Part shown: positions 62,776 to 64,000 of the stretch, piece by piece
Layout of the letters: the number at the start of each line of letters is the position of its first letter
Position numbering within the stretch: the first letter of the stretch is position 1
Source of the DNA: Phyllobacterium brassicacearum
GTDB lineage: Bacteria > Pseudomonadota > Alphaproteobacteria > Rhizobiales > Rhizobiaceae
Assembly: GCF_003010955.1 (NCBI RefSeq)
Contig: NZ_PGGO01000025.1
Span: forward strand, 1 to 64,000
Direction: 5' to 3'
Length of the DNA stretch: 64,000 nt
Made by a program: the position numbers and the translations under genes
The notes under the pieces: model-generated
Seen by the model: only the letters and a program-made list of their open reading frames with translations
The model's database searches: none
Told to the model about the DNA's origin: nothing

Positions 62776-62858
62776 AGCTCGCCAGAATTGAAACGGCGAC
62801 CGCCGGAACATCCGCTCCGGCGCGCCTTTCCGATCAACCTGAGCAAGGAATGCGACTG

Positions 62859-63026
62859 ATGATCACCTTCGTGAAGAAAGCCGAGCCTCAACCTTTACCC
62901 GACGAAAGCGAGGACAACCGCTTCGAGCGGATACGCAAGGCTGGATTGGAAAGGCAGCGGAAATCCGACACCGACCGAACCCGACGCCGCGCCCGCCAGA
63001 CGGCCGAGGACAACAGGCTGATCTAA
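62859..63026 (+). CDS. 55-residue highly charged protein
   Basis: Starts MITFVKKAEPQPLPDESED (AAGGA nine bases upstream) and continues with NRFERIRKAGLERQRKS and an Arg-rich end DRTRRRARQTAEDNRLI. A small basic cytoplasmic protein; role unknown. Confidence 0.5.
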   Translation: MITFVKKAEPQPLPDESEDNRFERIRKAGLERQRKSDTDRTRRRARQTAEDNRLI

Positions 63027-63060
63027 GGGGCATGCACCCTATCCGAAAAGGCAGCGTCCG

Positions 63061-63174
63061 ATGAGATATCTTGATCGAATAAGAACGGAACCGTCGCTCT
63101 GGCTCCTGACACTGATGGTCGGCGGCGTGGCCGCCACGATTCTTTACGTGGTTCTGACCAGCATCACCTATTGA
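63061..63174 (+). CDS. 37-residue single-span membrane peptide
   Basis: MRYLDRIRTEPSLWLLTLMV followed by a membrane span ending TSITY. Short but with good composition and start; may be the last gene of the groESL transcript. Confidence 0.45.
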   Translation: MRYLDRIRTEPSLWLLTLMVGGVAATILYVVLTSITY

Positions 63175-63548
63175 CCGAGGCGCGCGCGGGCTTAAGTCCT
63201 GTGCCGTGCCGTGCCGGCGCACGCCCGAGCGGCATAGGGGAAGGTAGAGGCCTGGCTCTTGAGATTGTAGGGTCGTGGGCCTGCCGGCTGGGCCCCTCTA
63301 GCTATCCGGGGCGCTATTCAGCGGCCACCCTGGTCCGGAGAACTTTTGTTCCCCTGCACGAGAGCGCCAGAAATCGGTCATTGCCGGCCGCCTAAGGGTG
63401 TTCGTTGCCGGGGCGCTCCGCTCCTGCGCTCGCCCGATCTCAAGTCCACTGTGGGTTGAACGATGTAGCATGCTGCTGATCCTGCCGTCCTTGAATGGCT
63501 TTCTCCTTACGCGGCACTCTATCCCGCTGACGCCAGCCCTCCGGCCAT
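63175..63548. other. Stretch without a recognisable feature
   Basis: No gene, repeat or hairpin stands out. Confidence 0.4.
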
Positions 63549-64000
63549 TCAGCAGCTGACATTCAGGGCTTGATCGAGCAATCGCAAGGTTCCCATCATT
63601 CCGACGCGCATGGTCTCGTCACGGACGCGGAGCAGCTCGGCCCTGCAGCTCGGGTCTGTAGGCCGCCGTCCATGCGCGGCGATGGCGCGGCCCCAGGCGG
63701 TCCACAGATCCGCCCATTCCAGAGGTTCCGCCCTGGTGTAATCCTCAAGCGCTTGCGCGTAGCGCTCTGTCTCGTCCCAAGCGCGGGCTTCGAGTGCAGC
63801 CTGCATGGCATACCGATACGACCAGAAGTAATTGTGCCCGACGGAGCCCTGCGCGAGCAGCGCCTCGCATTCGGTTAGGGCTCGGGCGCGCCGCGCCGGG
63901 TCTCGTGTCGTTGCCGCCAGTTGAGCCAGCATCCACGGGCCGACAAACTGCAGGCCGCTCTCGCGGGCAATCGCAAGCGATTTCTCGAGCATGTTTTCGG
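63549..64000 (-). CDS. C-terminal TPR region of a large ATPase/adenylate-cyclase-type protein, cut by the window edge
   Basis: About 147 residues visible: KSLAIARESGLQFVGPWMLAQLAATT, then ALTECEALLAQGSVGHNYFWSYR and EARAWDETERYAQALEDYTR, helical TPR-like repeats. This resembles the tail of AAA/adenylate-cyclase regulators in rhizobia. The start lies beyond 64000. Confidence 0.65.
   Translation of the reverse strand, partial: ENMLEKSLAIARESGLQFVGPWMLAQLAATTRDPARRARALTECEALLAQGSVGHNYFWSYRYAMQAALEARAWDETERYAQALEDYTRAEPLEWADLWTAWGRAIAAHGRRPTDPSCRAELLRVRDETMRVGMMGTLRLLDQALNVSC

Overview
The window looks like part of a large accessory plasmid of a Rhizobiales bacterium (Rhizobium, Agrobacterium or Ensifer type). 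The main reasons are a complete repA-repB-repC replication/partition operon with its antisense RNA (51.3-55.1 kb), a VirB/VirD4 type IV secretion system (24.9-38.8 kb), several ABC uptake operons of the kind rhizobial plasmids carry, and gene types common on such replicons. No tRNA, rRNA or CRISPR array was seen. The species cannot be named from the sequence alone.

Layout. 0-4 kb: a minus-strand copper operon (secreted Cys/Met-rich protein, multicopper oxidase, DUF411 protein, 41-residue Met-rich membrane peptide, cytochrome c, SCO protein) whose far end is fused to the broken 5' end of a cysteine desulfurase gene. 4-7.3 kb: resolvase debris, then a MerR regulator divergent from a Zn/Cd/Pb-type P-type ATPase, with a textbook MerR operator between them. 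7.3-9.2 kb: a decayed IS with matching inverted repeats and a 6-bp target duplication, beside a Xer/dif-like site. 9.6-16.3 kb: two CMD/AhpD-fold genes divergent from a LysR regulator, an FAD monooxygenase-like gene and a polar amino-acid-type ABC importer. 16.6-24.3 kb: a two-gene, split cucumopine-synthase-like unit, an RpiR regulator, a PotABCD-like importer and a histidine ammonia-lyase.

24.5-38.8 kb: the virB1-to-virD4 cluster on the minus strand, almost all translationally coupled, with a nuclease between virB11 and virD4 and three neighbouring proteins sharing one short C-terminal motif. 39-42.4 kb: a divergent plus-strand operon of secreted Cys-rich and membrane proteins, a degenerate nuclease fold and a winged-helix-like regulator. 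42.4-51.1 kb: small plasmid genes, a topoisomerase remnant, a response regulator / periplasmic protein / histidine kinase trio, a GT29-like protein, a methyltransferase and a haloacid dehalogenase. 55-60 kb: methyltransferase, orphan TctC-type binding protein, DUF922 protease, serine recombinase. 60.2-63.2 kb: groES-groEL behind a perfect CIRCE element, followed by three small genes. A TPR-type protein runs off the right end.

The most interesting parts are the histidine/opine-like locus (16.6-24.3 kb), which joins a histidine-condensing enzyme family, a histidine lyase, an importer and a regulator; and the T4SS with its divergent secreted-protein operon and the repeated M-x-Y-D-x-S-K-x-R motif. 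No relaxase was found, so whether the T4SS moves DNA or protein is open.
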